Source: Ardenticatenales bacterium (GTDB taxonomy: Bacteria; Chloroflexota; Anaerolineae; Epilineales; Epilineaceae). From it: 64,000 bases of DNA. The notes beneath the pieces are model-generated. The model was not told the origin of the DNA, did not search any database, and saw only the letters and a list, made by a program, of their open reading frames with translations. The number at the start of each line of letters is the position of its first letter. Within the stretch, counting starts at the first letter, position 1. Below, in pieces: positions 34,032-42,953 of the stretch. The position numbers were made by a program, and so were the translations under genes. The stretch covers positions 122,056-186,055 of the forward strand of contig JADYYS010000056.1 of the NCBI GenBank assembly GCA_020853525.1. The letters run 5' to 3'.

Positions 34032-35840
34032 ATGCACACCCGCTCCCCCCACCGGAACATCTGCTCGCCCGCCGCCGGCCGCGCCGCCGTCGCCGCGGCC
34101 GTCCTCGCGCTGGCGGCGGTTGCGCCGACCTTCACGACGCCGCACGCCGCGCGCGTCGTCCACGCCCAGATCGGTGCGAACGACCTCCTGCTGCCCGACC
34201 TCCGATCGGCCGGCCCGACGACCGCGACACTGCCGACGAAGAACATCGCGCCCGTGCGGCGCGGTTTCGGGCCGGCGCGGCGGCTCGGTCCCAGCGGAAT
34301 TGCCGACTTCGGCTTCACGGACATCCACGTGGCCAACCTGACGGACAGCGCGTTCTCCGTCCAGCTCAACCTCTCGCTGCGGGACCGGAACCCGCGCAGC
34401 TTCACGCGGCAGCTGGCCGCCGGCGGGGGAGCGACGCTCCACATGGCCGGCGAGGAGACGATCTCGGAAGGGTACTGGCACGCCACGGTGCGCAGCACAG
34501 GCGCCGTGGGCGCAATCGTGCGAACGGGGTGGGTGATCTCCGGGACGAGCACGTCGGCCTACGAGGGTGTCCGCCCAGCCACGAAGCTCCTCGTCCCGTT
34601 GTTCGTCCGCGGCGTCGACGGCGTCTTCTCCGACTACGAGATCATGAACCTCGACACCGACCTCGAGGAGAACCCGGTAACGTACCAGACGTTCTCGCCC
34701 GACACGGGCGAGCTGCTCAGCGAATGGGAGGATCGCCTCAAGCCGGGCGCCGTGACGAACCTCGACGCGATCGAGGACGGGACATCGGTCAGCCGGCTGG
34801 AGGCCAACCGGCCGGGGGATGCCTGGATCGGCAGCCTGCGGATCGAGGCGGCCGGTGCCGTTGCCCTTCAGGTCTACCAGAACGAGGCGTTCGAGGGAGG
34901 GGTCTCGGCAACCGGCGCACGGCCGTTCTCGGCCGCGGCAACGACGCAGTACGTGCCGCTCGTCCGCCGCAACTACCTCGGCAACTCCGTCATCGCCGTC
35001 CAGAATCGCGACAGCAAGAAGGCGAATGTGACGATCGCCTACCGCGGCGCGCCCGACAGCCCGAAGCACGCGAACGGAACGGTGGAGCAGACGTTCTCGA
35101 TCGGGCCGTACGGCATGCACTTCGTCGACCTCGGCACGGGCCGGATGGGCGATGTCCCTGCGCCGGCGATCGACCGCGGCGGCGGGGCGAACACCGGCTT
35201 CTACGGCAGCGCCGTCATCACGAGCGACCAGCCCGTCGTCGCGTCGGTGATGGAGACGACCGGGCAGCCGGACCGGACGCGGACGAACGCCGCATACAAT
35301 GCGTTCCTCGCGTCCGAGCTCGGCCAGAAGTTCATCGTCCCGAGCATCCGCAGCCGCAGCGCCGCGCGCGTCACGCAGTTCGTCGTCCAGAACCCGGGCG
35401 CCGGCGCGGCCGGTGTCGACGTCAAGATCACGTCCGCGGGCGGTCGCTCGAGCACGCTCGCAACGACCGTCCCGCCGGGCGAGATGCGCATCGTCAAGCT
35501 CACCGAGGACACGGACGGCGCACTGGCGGTGATCACGAGCGACCAGGCGGTGGCCGTGCTGGTCTACGAGACGCCGTTCGGTACGCCGGGCGCCTTCAAG
35601 GACGCCGAAGCGGCCGATACCGTCGCCTACGCCGCGCCGCGCTACGCCGGCGGCAGCGTTCCGCCGACGGCGCGGAGCGTCTCCCCGACGCCGACGGCCT
35701 CCGCAACAACGGCGACGCCCACCGGTCCGACACCGACGGGCTCGATTCCGACGCGAACGGCTTCGGCGACCGCGAGCGGGCCGCGCTTCCGGGCGTTCAT
35801 GCCGATCGTGTTGCGCGGTTCTCGGTTTCCCGGGCGCTAG
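34032..35840 (+). CDS. Secreted protein with PTPT linker and MPIVLRG tail, function unknown
   Basis: 602 residues; ATG at 34032 with CAGGAG. Signal peptide to about 45 (VVHAQIG). The body is a run of beta-sandwich-like segments (DIHVANLTDSAFSVQLNLSL, VPLVRRNYLGNSVIAVQNRD, KFIVPSIRSRSAARVTQFVV) that resemble the repeated short Ig-like units found in many Chloroflexota surface proteins; no enzyme motif was seen. A Thr/Pro linker (about 553-588) leads to FMPIVLRGSRFPGR. The TAG stop lies inside the left terminal repeat of the element at 35837. Confidence 0.8.
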   Translation: MHTRSPHRNICSPAAGRAAVAAAVLALAAVAPTFTTPHAARVVHAQIGANDLLLPDLRSAGPTTATLPTKNIAPVRRGFGPARRLGPSGIADFGFTDIHVANLTDSAFSVQLNLSLRDRNPRSFTRQLAAGGGATLHMAGEETISEGYWHATVRSTGAVGAIVRTGWVISGTSTSAYEGVRPATKLLVPLFVRGVDGVFSDYEIMNLDTDLEENPVTYQTFSPDTGELLSEWEDRLKPGAVTNLDAIEDGTSVSRLEANRPGDAWIGSLRIEAAGAVALQVYQNEAFEGGVSATGARPFSAAATTQYVPLVRRNYLGNSVIAVQNRDSKKANVTIAYRGAPDSPKHANGTVEQTFSIGPYGMHFVDLGTGRMGDVPAPAIDRGGGANTGFYGSAVITSDQPVVASVMETTGQPDRTRTNAAYNAFLASELGQKFIVPSIRSRSAARVTQFVVQNPGAGAAGVDVKITSAGGRSSTLATTVPPGEMRIVKLTEDTDGALAVITSDQAVAVLVYETPFGTPGAFKDAEAADTVAYAAPRYAGGSVPPTARSVSPTPTASATTATPTGPTPTGSIPTRTASATASGPRFRAFMPIVLRGSRFPGR

Positions 35841-36039
35841 GGTGTGTTTGCACAGGGTGGCCACGGAAAAGACCGGCGGCTGAAGCCGGCCGGCTGATGG
35901 CCTTCGGCCATTGCGCCCGCCTTCGCGGGCGCTTCAACCCTCGGGGCGCCCGCGAAGGCGGGCACCATGGCGACCCGCTAGGGGCGCCTCTAGCCGGCCA
36001 GCTTTAGCTGCCGGAACTGGGTTTGCAAACACGCCCTAG
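35837..36039. mobile_element. MITE-like element, 16-bp terminal inverted repeats
   Basis: CTAGGGTGTGTTTGCA (35837-35852) and TGCAAACACGCCCTAG (36024-36039) are inverted with one mismatch. The ~200-bp body has no open frame of note and holds further palindromes, among them GCCCGCCTTCGCGGGC, and arms 35873-35896/35991-36014 related to the element at 47359. The GGGTGTGTTTGC ends and CTAG borders resemble IS5-like insertion ends, so it may be moved in trans. It fills most of the 355-base gap 35841-36195. Confidence 0.7.
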
Positions 36040-36074
36040 TAGCGAACTGCCGATCGGACCGCGTTCGAATACCA

Positions 36075-36122
36075 CGAGGCGGACATAGGGGCGCACGGCT
36101 GTGCACCCCTACGTCCGCCTCG
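36075..36122. repeat. TAGGGGC palindrome, 22-bp arms
   Basis: Arms 36075-36096 and 36101-36122 match in 20 of 22 positions with a 4-base loop; the arms contain CATAGGGGCGCAC and GTGCACCCCTACG. It lies between two genes that converge here (secreted PTPT protein and LysM protein) and could work as a two-way terminator. Confidence 0.75.
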
Positions 36123-36195
36123 TTTGCCGCGGGCAATCCACCATCGTGCATGCCGCGGGCGAACCACCCGTCGTGTGGATCGCCGCCGAGCTGGA

Positions 36196-36753
36196 CTACC
36201 AGCCGTGTCCCGGAATCGTCAGCGTCTGGCCCGCGCGGATGTAGTTCACGTTCACGATGCCGTTCGCGTGGGCGATGGCCCAGGCCGTCGTGCCGTAGCG
36301 GTTGGCGATGCTGTAGAGCGTGTCGCCGTGCCGAACGCAGTAGCGGTTGCCGGCCATGCCGCCGTAGTTGTAGTCGGCCTTCTTGTCCCAGCCGCCGTCC
36401 CAGCCGGCGTGCTCGTAGCCGCCGTTCCAGTTGGGCTTGTTGTAGCCGTTGTCCCAGCCCTTGTCATGGCCGCCCATGTCATGGCCGCCCGACCAGCCCG
36501 ACGGGATGCTCAGGCACTGGCCCGCGCGAATGTAGTTCGGGTTCCAGAGGCCGTTGTGGTGGGCGATCGCCTGCGCGGTCGTGCCGTAGGCCCAGGCGAT
36601 GCCGTAGAGGGTCTCGCCGTGCCGGACGCAGTGGACGTTGCCGCCCTGCCCGCCGGGTCCCCAGTTGGTGGCGGATGCGGTCGCGCGCGGCGCGACGGTC
36701 ATCGCGAGCGCCATTGCCAGGGCAAGAACGGTGATCGAGAGTCGTGAGCGCAT
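36196..36753 (-). CDS. Secreted protein with two LysM domains
   Basis: 185 residues; ATG at 36753 preceded by GGAGG. Signal peptide 1-27 ([19 protein letters not shown]). Two LysM modules, [21 protein letters not shown]...[11 protein letters not shown] (about 41-85) and [20 protein letters not shown]...[11 protein letters not shown] (about 138-182), flank a Gly/Asp/Trp/Asn-rich linker. It should bind peptidoglycan or chitin-like glycans outside the cell; no catalytic domain is attached. The long open frame on the opposite strand is a shadow. Confidence 0.88.
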   Translation of the reverse strand: MRSRLSITVLALAMALAMTVAPRATASATNWGPGGQGGNVHCVRHGETLYGIAWAYGTTAQAIAHHNGLWNPNYIRAGQCLSIPSGWSGGHDMGGHDKGWDNGYNKPNWNGGYEHAGWDGGWDKKADYNYGGMAGNRYCVRHGDTLYSIANRYGTTAWAIAHANGIVNVNYIRAGQTLTIPGHGW

Positions 36754-36980
36754 GGAATCCTCCGGTTTGTTGGGTGCGGTTTCGACCGTTGAGCGCGCTT
36801 GCACGCGCGACGTTCTGCTCCGAAGAATCCGGTGGGGTCGGTTACTTTCGGATTAAGATGCGCGGCCAGGATACGCACGTTTCGCCGCGTTGTCAAGTGG
36901 TCGGTGCAGGCGACGCGCGATCTAGCGCGGTTCTAGCGGCTGAGGCGGCGTGTCGCCGGGTGGCGGTCCGGGCCGGCCCG

Positions 36981-36986
36981 TATAAT
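36981..36986 (+). promoter_or_regulatory. -10 box TATAAT for dnaK-grpE
   Basis: TATAAT 30 bases before the dnaK ATG; GGAGGT follows 7 bases before the ATG, so this gene has a normal leader. No CIRCE (TTAGCACTC-N9-GAGTGCTAA) element was found in the gap 36754-37016, so HrcA control is not supported. Confidence 0.6.
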
Positions 36987-37016
36987 CGACCCATCTCATC
37001 TGTGGAGGTTTGGAAC

Positions 37017-38921
37017 ATGGCCAAGACCGTAGGGATCGATCTCGGCACGACGAACTCCGTCGTTGCTGTCATGGAGGGCGGCGAGGCCGTCGTCATCCCG
37101 AATGCCGAAGGCGCGCGCACGACGCCGTCGGTGGTGGGCTTCACGAAGAGCGGAGAGCGGGTCGTCGGTGCGGCGGCCAAGCGACAGGCGGTGGTCAATC
37201 CCGAGAACACGATCTTCTCGGTCAAGCGGCTCATGGGCCGTCGATTCGACGAACCCGAGACGATCGGCGCGCGCGAGCACGTCCCGTACGCCATCGAAGC
37301 CGGCAGCGCCGGAGATGCGCGCGTCGGGGTGCCGCAGGCGGGCAAGAGCTTCACGCCGCAGGAGATCTCCGCGCTCATCCTCGAGAAGCTGAAGCGCGAT
37401 GCCGAGGCCTACCTTGGCGAGCCCGTCGACAGCGCGGTCATCACGGTGCCGGCGTACTTCAACGACAGCCAGCGCCAAGCCACCAAGGATGCCGGCAAGA
37501 TCGCGGGCCTCGACGTCCAGCGGATCATCAACGAGCCGACGGCCGCTGCGCTGGCGTACGGTCTCGACAAGGGCACGGACGAGACGATCCTCGTCTTCGA
37601 CCTCGGCGGCGGCACGTTCGACGTCTCGATCCTGGACGTCGGCGAAGGCGTCGTCGAGGTGCGGTCGACGTCGGGCGACACGTTCCTCGGCGGCGACGAC
37701 TGGGATCAGCGCGTCGCCAACTGGGTGGCGGATGAGTTCAAGAAGGAACACGGCATCGACCTGCGCGGCGACCGGCAGGCGCTGCAGCGGCTCAAGGAGG
37801 CGGCCGAAAAGGCCAAGATCGAACTCTCCGAGCTGCAGCAGACCGAGATCAACCTGCCCTTCATCACTGCCGACGCCAACGGCCCGAAGCACCTCACGCT
37901 GACGCTCACCCGCACGAAGTTCGAGCAGCTGTGCGAGGACCTCGTCGGCCGGCTGCGCAAGCCGGTCGAGCAGTCGCTCAAGGATGCCGGCCTGAAGAAG
38001 ACGGACATCGACGAGATCATCCTCGTCGGCGGCTCGACGCGCATGCCGATGGTCCAGGATCTGATCCGCGGCCTCATCGGCAAGGAGCCGAACCGCGGCG
38101 TGAACCCGGACGAGGTCGTGGCGATCGGCGCGGCGCTGCAGGCGGGCGTGCTCGCGGGCGACGTGAAGAACATCCTCCTGCTGGACGTGACGCCGCTCAG
38201 CCTTGGCGTCGAGACGCTCGGCGGGGTGATGACACCGCTCATCGAGCGCAACACGACGATCCCGACGGAGCGCAAGGAGACCTTCTCCACCGCCGAGGAC
38301 AGCCAGACGGCCGTCGACATCCACGTCCTGCAGGGCGAGCGCCCGCTGGCGCGGGACAACATGACGCTCGGCCGCTTCCGGCTCGAGGGCATCCCGCCCG
38401 CACCGCGCGGCGTGCCGCAGGTCGAGGTGACGTTCGATCTCGACGCGAACGGCATCCTGAACGTCAAGGCGCGCGACATGGCCACCGGCCGTGAACAGCA
38501 GATCCGGATCACGGCGAGCACGAACCTCTCCAAGGAAGACGTCACGCGGCTCGTCAAGGAAGCCGAGGCCAGCAGGGCCGACGACGAGAAGGCGCGCGCC
38601 CGGATCGAGCTGCGCAACCGCGCCGACAGCTTGGCCTACCAGGGCGAGAAGCTGGTGCGCGACGCCGGCGAAGCCGACGCCACCGCCCGCGAAGCGGTCG
38701 AACGCGAGGTGAAGGCCGTGCGCGAGGCGCTCGAGTCCGACGAGGCCGAGCGGATCGAAGCGGCGGCCGCAGCGCTCGAGGCGGCCATGCAAACCCTCGG
38801 CCAGGCGATGCACGCGCAGCAGGCGGCCGCCGGCGCATCGCCCGATGGCAGCGACGATGGCGCACCCGAGACACAGCCCGTGGACGACGATGTCGTCGAG
38901 GGCGAGTTCCGCGAGGCGTAG
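37017..38921 (+). CDS. dnaK: Molecular chaperone DnaK (Hsp70)
   Basis: 634 residues. ATPase domain with [63 protein letters not shown] and [13 protein letters not shown]; substrate domain with [20 protein letters not shown] and the C-terminal helical lid, ending Asp/Glu-rich ([13 protein letters not shown]). ATG at 37017 has GGAGGT. grpE follows after 3 bases; dnaJ is not next to it. Confidence 0.97.
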   Translation: MAKTVGIDLGTTNSVVAVMEGGEAVVIPNAEGARTTPSVVGFTKSGERVVGAAAKRQAVVNPENTIFSVKRLMGRRFDEPETIGAREHVPYAIEAGSAGDARVGVPQAGKSFTPQEISALILEKLKRDAEAYLGEPVDSAVITVPAYFNDSQRQATKDAGKIAGLDVQRIINEPTAAALAYGLDKGTDETILVFDLGGGTFDVSILDVGEGVVEVRSTSGDTFLGGDDWDQRVANWVADEFKKEHGIDLRGDRQALQRLKEAAEKAKIELSELQQTEINLPFITADANGPKHLTLTLTRTKFEQLCEDLVGRLRKPVEQSLKDAGLKKTDIDEIILVGGSTRMPMVQDLIRGLIGKEPNRGVNPDEVVAIGAALQAGVLAGDVKNILLLDVTPLSLGVETLGGVMTPLIERNTTIPTERKETFSTAEDSQTAVDIHVLQGERPLARDNMTLGRFRLEGIPPAPRGVPQVEVTFDLDANGILNVKARDMATGREQQIRITASTNLSKEDVTRLVKEAEASRADDEKARARIELRNRADSLAYQGEKLVRDAGEADATAREAVEREVKAVREALESDEAERIEAAAAALEAAMQTLGQAMHAQQAAAGASPDGSDDGAPETQPVDDDVVEGEFREA

Positions 38922-38924
38922 CCG

Positions 38925-39512
38925 ATGACGTCCCTCCGCTGGGTGAGGCGCGATCCGAAGGGCGAGGCATCGCCGTCCGCAGGCGGGGACGAGGATGTCG
39001 TCGCCGGTCGGGTCGACGGCGACGCCGGCTCGACGTCACCCGATCTGGCCGATGACTTCGTCCGGGAGCTCGCCGAGGCGCGGCGCACCGCCGACGAGAA
39101 CCACGACCAGTACCTGCGTGCCCTGGCCGAAATGCAGAACATCAAGCGGCGCAACGAGGAACGGCTGAAGACGATCGTCGAACAGCAGCGCCGCGACCTC
39201 CTGCTGCGCTTCCTGGACGTCGCCGACAACCTCGAGCGGGCACTTGCGAACGCCGGCGCAGGCGGCGAAGCACTCGTCGCCGGCGTCGACGCGACCTATC
39301 GCGACCTGGAGCGCCTGCTGGAGCGCGAGGGCGTCGAGCGCGTGGCGGCCGACGGCGCACCGTTCGACCCGATGATCCACGAGGCGACCGGCGTCGTGCC
39401 GGTGGCGGGGCTCGAGGCGGAGCAGGTGGTCGCGGTGGAGCGGAACGGATATACGGTGCGCGGGGAGCTGCTGCGGCCGGCGCGGGTGGTGGTGGGGCAG
39501 CCGGGGGGGTGA
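38925..39512 (+). CDS. grpE: Nucleotide exchange factor GrpE
   Basis: 195 residues. It releases ADP from DnaK. An acidic N-terminus leads to the long dimer helix (YLRALAEMQNIKRRNEERLK), then VADNLERALANAG, and the C-terminal beta domain (PFDPMIHEATGVVPVAGLEA, GYTVRGELLRPARVVV). Translationally coupled to dnaK by the 3-base gap. Confidence 0.95.
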   Translation: MTSLRWVRRDPKGEASPSAGGDEDVVAGRVDGDAGSTSPDLADDFVRELAEARRTADENHDQYLRALAEMQNIKRRNEERLKTIVEQQRRDLLLRFLDVADNLERALANAGAGGEALVAGVDATYRDLERLLEREGVERVAADGAPFDPMIHEATGVVPVAGLEAEQVVAVERNGYTVRGELLRPARVVVGQPGG

Positions 39513-39536
39513 GGGGGCAGGCGAGTCGGCATGCAT

Positions 39537-39770
39537 ACCCCTCCCGGCGCGCAGGGCGCGCCTGTCCTCCCCACCGGAGGTGGAGAGGACGGTGCGTCCT
39601 TGGCGGGGGCTGAATGCCGGCGCTGCCCAGGGACACGCATGGCGGCAATCCTGCACGCTCCCAGGGTCTTCTGCGGTCCGCCGTAAACGCCCTTTTTCAC
39701 CAAGGACGCATCCTTTCTCCATCTCCGATGGGGAAAGGTGGCAGCGCCGCAGGCGCTGACGGATAGGGGT
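39537..39770. repeat. Structured dispersed repeat, copy A
   Basis: 234 bp. From left: ACCCCTCCC edge, hairpin GGCGCGC/GCGCGCC, hairpin TCCTCCCCACC/GGTGGAGAGGA, a variable middle with ATGCCGGCGCTGCC, GCATCCTTTCTCC, hairpin CTTTCTCCATC/GATGGGGAAAG, hairpin CAGCGCC/GGCGCTG and an AGGGGT edge. The stop of the O-antigen-ligase-like gene lies 4 bases beyond its right end. The reverse-oriented copy B is at 44649. It fills the 262-base gap after grpE. Confidence 0.85.
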
Positions 39771-39774
39771 CTGC

Positions 39775-42700
39775 CTACGGCGCCACCGTCGGTCGCTCCG
39801 AAGGCTCCATCGGCTGGCCGAACTCCGGCGGTGGTCCGCCAACGGTGCCCTGCAGCGCGTCGATCAGCGCCTGCTGCACCTGCTCCTGTGCGTCGGGCGG
39901 CGCGAGCTGCATGGCGCCCTGCAGCGCCTGGACGGCGCTCTGCGTGTTGCCGCTCTCGCGGTGGAGCTGGCCGAGGTTGAAGAGGACGCGCCAGTCGACG
40001 CGCTGGCCGAGGACCTCGATGGCCTTCTCGTAGCGGACGATCGCCGTCGGGAGGTCGCCGGCCGCGCGGGCCTCGTCGCCTTCCCGCAAGAGGACGCTCG
40101 CGTCGCCGCCGGCGCCGGCGGCACCGGCGCCACCCAGCTCGGCGGCGCGCTTGAGGGCCTCGTCCGCTTTGGCGGTATCGCCGGACCGCTTGTAGGCTTC
40201 CGAAAGCAGGCCGTACGTCGACGGGTTGTCGGGGTCGAGCGTGTCGCGCGAGTACTCGAGCAGCGCCAGCCCTTCGGGCAGCTTGCCCTGCAGGAGCTTC
40301 GCGGTCGCGAGCTCGTTGGCCACCTGCGGGTCGTAGCTGAGGATGTCGAAGGACTGCTGCAGCGCGAGCTCGGCGTTCTGCGCCGCCGCCATCGCCACCG
40401 AGGCCGTGGCCGGGTCGCCGCTGGCGCCCATGAGCTGCGCGGCCAGGAGCTGGACGTGGCCGCGGTTGAAGACATGGAAGATCATCGCCGGGTTGATCGC
40501 CTCCGCCCGGCCAAGCAGGTTCTGGGCGGTGTTCATCGCCGTTGCCAGCGTCTCCGCCTGACCGGTCTGGCCGGCGACTTCACCGAGCTGCGCATAGAGC
40601 TCGGACCACTTCAGGAACATGATGTCGTCCCGCCGCTGCAGCGCGACCGCCTGATTGAACCGCTGCGTGCCGGACTGGAACCGCGTCTCCTGATCGCCGG
40701 CCAGCGCGATCCGGAAGTCGTCGTAGCCGGCCTGGAACAGCAAATCGCCCTGCACGGGCCGGATCGCGAGGAGCATGATGACGACGACGGCGCCCACCCC
40801 CGCGATCGGGTAGGTGATGCCGGGTGGGCCGATCCAGAAGGGTGCGCGTTCGCTCGAGGCGGCGCGCAGGAAGATCCCGGCGCCGATCGCGAGCACGAGC
40901 AACCACAGAACGAGGGCCAGCCAGAGCGTCGTCGGCACGATCCGCACGGGATGGGCGGCCGTCGGACCGGCGCCGAGGACGATCAGGCTGCGGAGGAACG
41001 TGAAGAGCGCCGTGAGCGTCAGGGCGAAGAGCACGTAGGCGCCGACGCTCTCGCGCGTGTCGACGACCGCCAGCAGCATCGCGCCGAAGCCGGCGGCGAT
41101 CAGCAGGCCGAGCACGAGGCGCGTGTGCGTCAGCGGCACGGCGCCGGGCAGGAGGAGGTCGTACAAGGCGACGCTCATCGCCCCCGCGGCGATCAGACCC
41201 AGCGCCGCGCCGCCCGGCGACCAGCGCAGGCCGACGCGGATCTCGGTATCGGCGCCCCGAACCGCGCTGCGCTCGCCCTGGGCGGTCGTGCGCCCAGTGG
41301 CGCGGCGGCCCGCCGTGGCGGCCACCGCCGCCGGTTCGGCCACATCGCCCAGCGCCTGGGCGACGACGAGGCCGGCGAGGACCCAGAAGATCAGTTGCGT
41401 GACGACGGTCTCGATCCCGAACGCCGCCTCGACGACGGCCGCCGTGCCCGCGGCCAGCAGCGCCAGCGCGGCGCCGTTGACCGGACCCGCATCGTCGCCC
41501 CTGCGCCGCAAGCCGGCCCAGGCGACGTACAACCCGAGGCCGACGGCCAGGCCGAGCGCCGCGACCGGTCCGGCGAACGCCGGCGCCGCGAACCATGCGA
41601 CCGCACCGGCCAGCGCGCCCGCGCCGAGGAGGGCCGCCAGAACGGTGCGTTCGCGGCGCTCGGACGCGAGCCCGAGCAGCCCGACGCACGTCGCCAGCCA
41701 GGCCGCCCAGAGCCAGAGGCGCGCGGCCAGGCCCGGCAACCCGGTCGTGAGAAGGACATCGAACGGGACGTCGTGCGCCCGGTCGACGAGGCGGTCGGCT
41801 TGCGCGCGGCCGCCCATGTAGGTGTCGCCGAACGGGAGCAGGACGTAGCGCTGCATCTCCGGTCCGTGCCCGAAAAGCCATTTGAACACGCGACCGCGCT
41901 TGAGCTCGACCTGTGCGACGAGCGGCTGGGACTCGGCCTCGGGGTCGGCGGCGGCCGCCATCGTGGCGGCGACGGCGCGCCAGATGCCGAGTCGCACGGC
42001 CTGCGAGCCGGTGCCGGTCTCGCCGATCTGGGCAAGGCGGCCGATGACCGGCGCATCGCGCAGGCCGGTCAGCGGCGTGCCCGGCATCGCCAGCACCCCC
42101 ACGAACACCGTCAGCGCCGCCCCGACGCCGACGGCCCACACGACCGCGCGCCGCCGGCCGGCCGCCGCCGCCCAGCCGAGGCCGAGGATCACGAGCGCCG
42201 CCAGGAGCCCGACGAGCGGGCCGCGGCTGCCGGTGAGCGCGAGGGCGGATAGCTGGAGCAGGGCGACGAGCGTATACGCGCCGGCCACGATCGGCCGGCC
42301 GCCCGTCAGCGCCGCGCCGAGGCGCCACAGCGTGAGCGGAACGAGCAACATCAGGTAGGCGCCGAGGAAGATCGGGTTGGACAGCGTGCCGAAGACGCGC
42401 TGCGCCGACTCGACCGTCCCGGGCACGACCTCGAGCTGTGCAGCCTGTGCCAGCGCGTACACCGCCACGGGCACACTCGCGGCGATCATCGTGGCCACGA
42501 GCCGCCCGCGGCGTTCCGGCGAACGGGCGACGGCGACGGTGGCGGCGAAGAGCGCGGCGCACGCGAGCAGCGAGAGCCAGCCCTGGGCGCGCTCGGGCGA
42601 GCCGAAGAAGCTGACGCTCGGGACGATCGACAGGACCGTCGCGATCCCTTCGACGGCGACGACGGCCAGCGCCGCGCGTACGACGCCCTCGCGCAGCGCC

Positions 42701-42921
42701 GCCCGGATGCCGGTCCGCGTCGCGTCGCCGCCCTCGAGGAGCGCGACGACACCGACGGCGGCGGTCAGGAGCGCGAACGTGAGGACGACGGCCGCCTTCG
42801 GGAGCTCGAACGCCCGAAAGCCCTGATAGTTCACGACGAGGGGCGCGGCGGTGACGACCGCCAGGAGCGCCGCCTCGAGCAAGCCTTTGGACCACGCGGA
42901 GAGCTGGGTCTTGGTGTTCAT
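39775..42921 (-). CDS. O-antigen-ligase-like membrane protein with C-terminal TPR domain
   Basis: 1048 residues. About the first 600-690 residues hold many membrane spans (LLEAALLAVVTAAPLVVNY, LLACAALFAATVAVA, GAYTLVALLQLSALAL and others) with the Wzy/WaaL-type extracytoplasmic region SQPLVAQVELKRGRVFKWLFGHGPEMQRY. The last 330 residues are TPRs (for example LYAQLGEVAGQTGQAETLAT, GLLSEAYKRSGDTAKADEAL, VLFNLGQLHRESGNTQSAVQ) and a Pro-rich end. It may polymerise or ligate a surface glycan. ATG at 42921 sits 8 bases after TATAAT. Confidence 0.82.
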   Translation of the reverse strand: MNTKTQLSAWSKGLLEAALLAVVTAAPLVVNYQGFRAFELPKAAVVLTFALLTAAVGVVALLEGGDATRTGIRAALREGVVRAALAVVAVEGIATVLSIVPSVSFFGSPERAQGWLSLLACAALFAATVAVARSPERRGRLVATMIAASVPVAVYALAQAAQLEVVPGTVESAQRVFGTLSNPIFLGAYLMLLVPLTLWRLGAALTGGRPIVAGAYTLVALLQLSALALTGSRGPLVGLLAALVILGLGWAAAAGRRRAVVWAVGVGAALTVFVGVLAMPGTPLTGLRDAPVIGRLAQIGETGTGSQAVRLGIWRAVAATMAAAADPEAESQPLVAQVELKRGRVFKWLFGHGPEMQRYVLLPFGDTYMGGRAQADRLVDRAHDVPFDVLLTTGLPGLAARLWLWAAWLATCVGLLGLASERRERTVLAALLGAGALAGAVAWFAAPAFAGPVAALGLAVGLGLYVAWAGLRRRGDDAGPVNGAALALLAAGTAAVVEAAFGIETVVTQLIFWVLAGLVVAQALGDVAEPAAVAATAGRRATGRTTAQGERSAVRGADTEIRVGLRWSPGGAALGLIAAGAMSVALYDLLLPGAVPLTHTRLVLGLLIAAGFGAMLLAVVDTRESVGAYVLFALTLTALFTFLRSLIVLGAGPTAAHPVRIVPTTLWLALVLWLLVLAIGAGIFLRAASSERAPFWIGPPGITYPIAGVGAVVVIMLLAIRPVQGDLLFQAGYDDFRIALAGDQETRFQSGTQRFNQAVALQRRDDIMFLKWSELYAQLGEVAGQTGQAETLATAMNTAQNLLGRAEAINPAMIFHVFNRGHVQLLAAQLMGASGDPATASVAMAAAQNAELALQQSFDILSYDPQVANELATAKLLQGKLPEGLALLEYSRDTLDPDNPSTYGLLSEAYKRSGDTAKADEALKRAAELGGAGAAGAGGDASVLLREGDEARAAGDLPTAIVRYEKAIEVLGQRVDWRVLFNLGQLHRESGNTQSAVQALQGAMQLAPPDAQEQVQQALIDALQGTVGGPPPEFGQPMEPSERPTVAP

Positions 42922-42929
42922 GGCGGGCG

Positions 42930-42935
42930 ATTATA
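42930..42935 (-). promoter_or_regulatory. -10 box TATAAT for O-antigen-ligase-like gene (leaderless candidate)
   Basis: TATAAT on the minus strand lies in the 32-base gap after the ASPIC/UnbV gene and ends 8 bases before the ATG at 42921. The downstream gene therefore can be transcribed on its own, without a leader. Confidence 0.6.
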
Positions 42936-42953
42936 CGCGCGTAACGGTCCACC

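Noticed and set aside
36124..36747. Plus-strand open frame opposite the LysM protein
   Set aside because: The minus strand gives two clean LysM domains with signal peptide and GGAGG; the plus-strand translation is Val/Ala/Arg low complexity.
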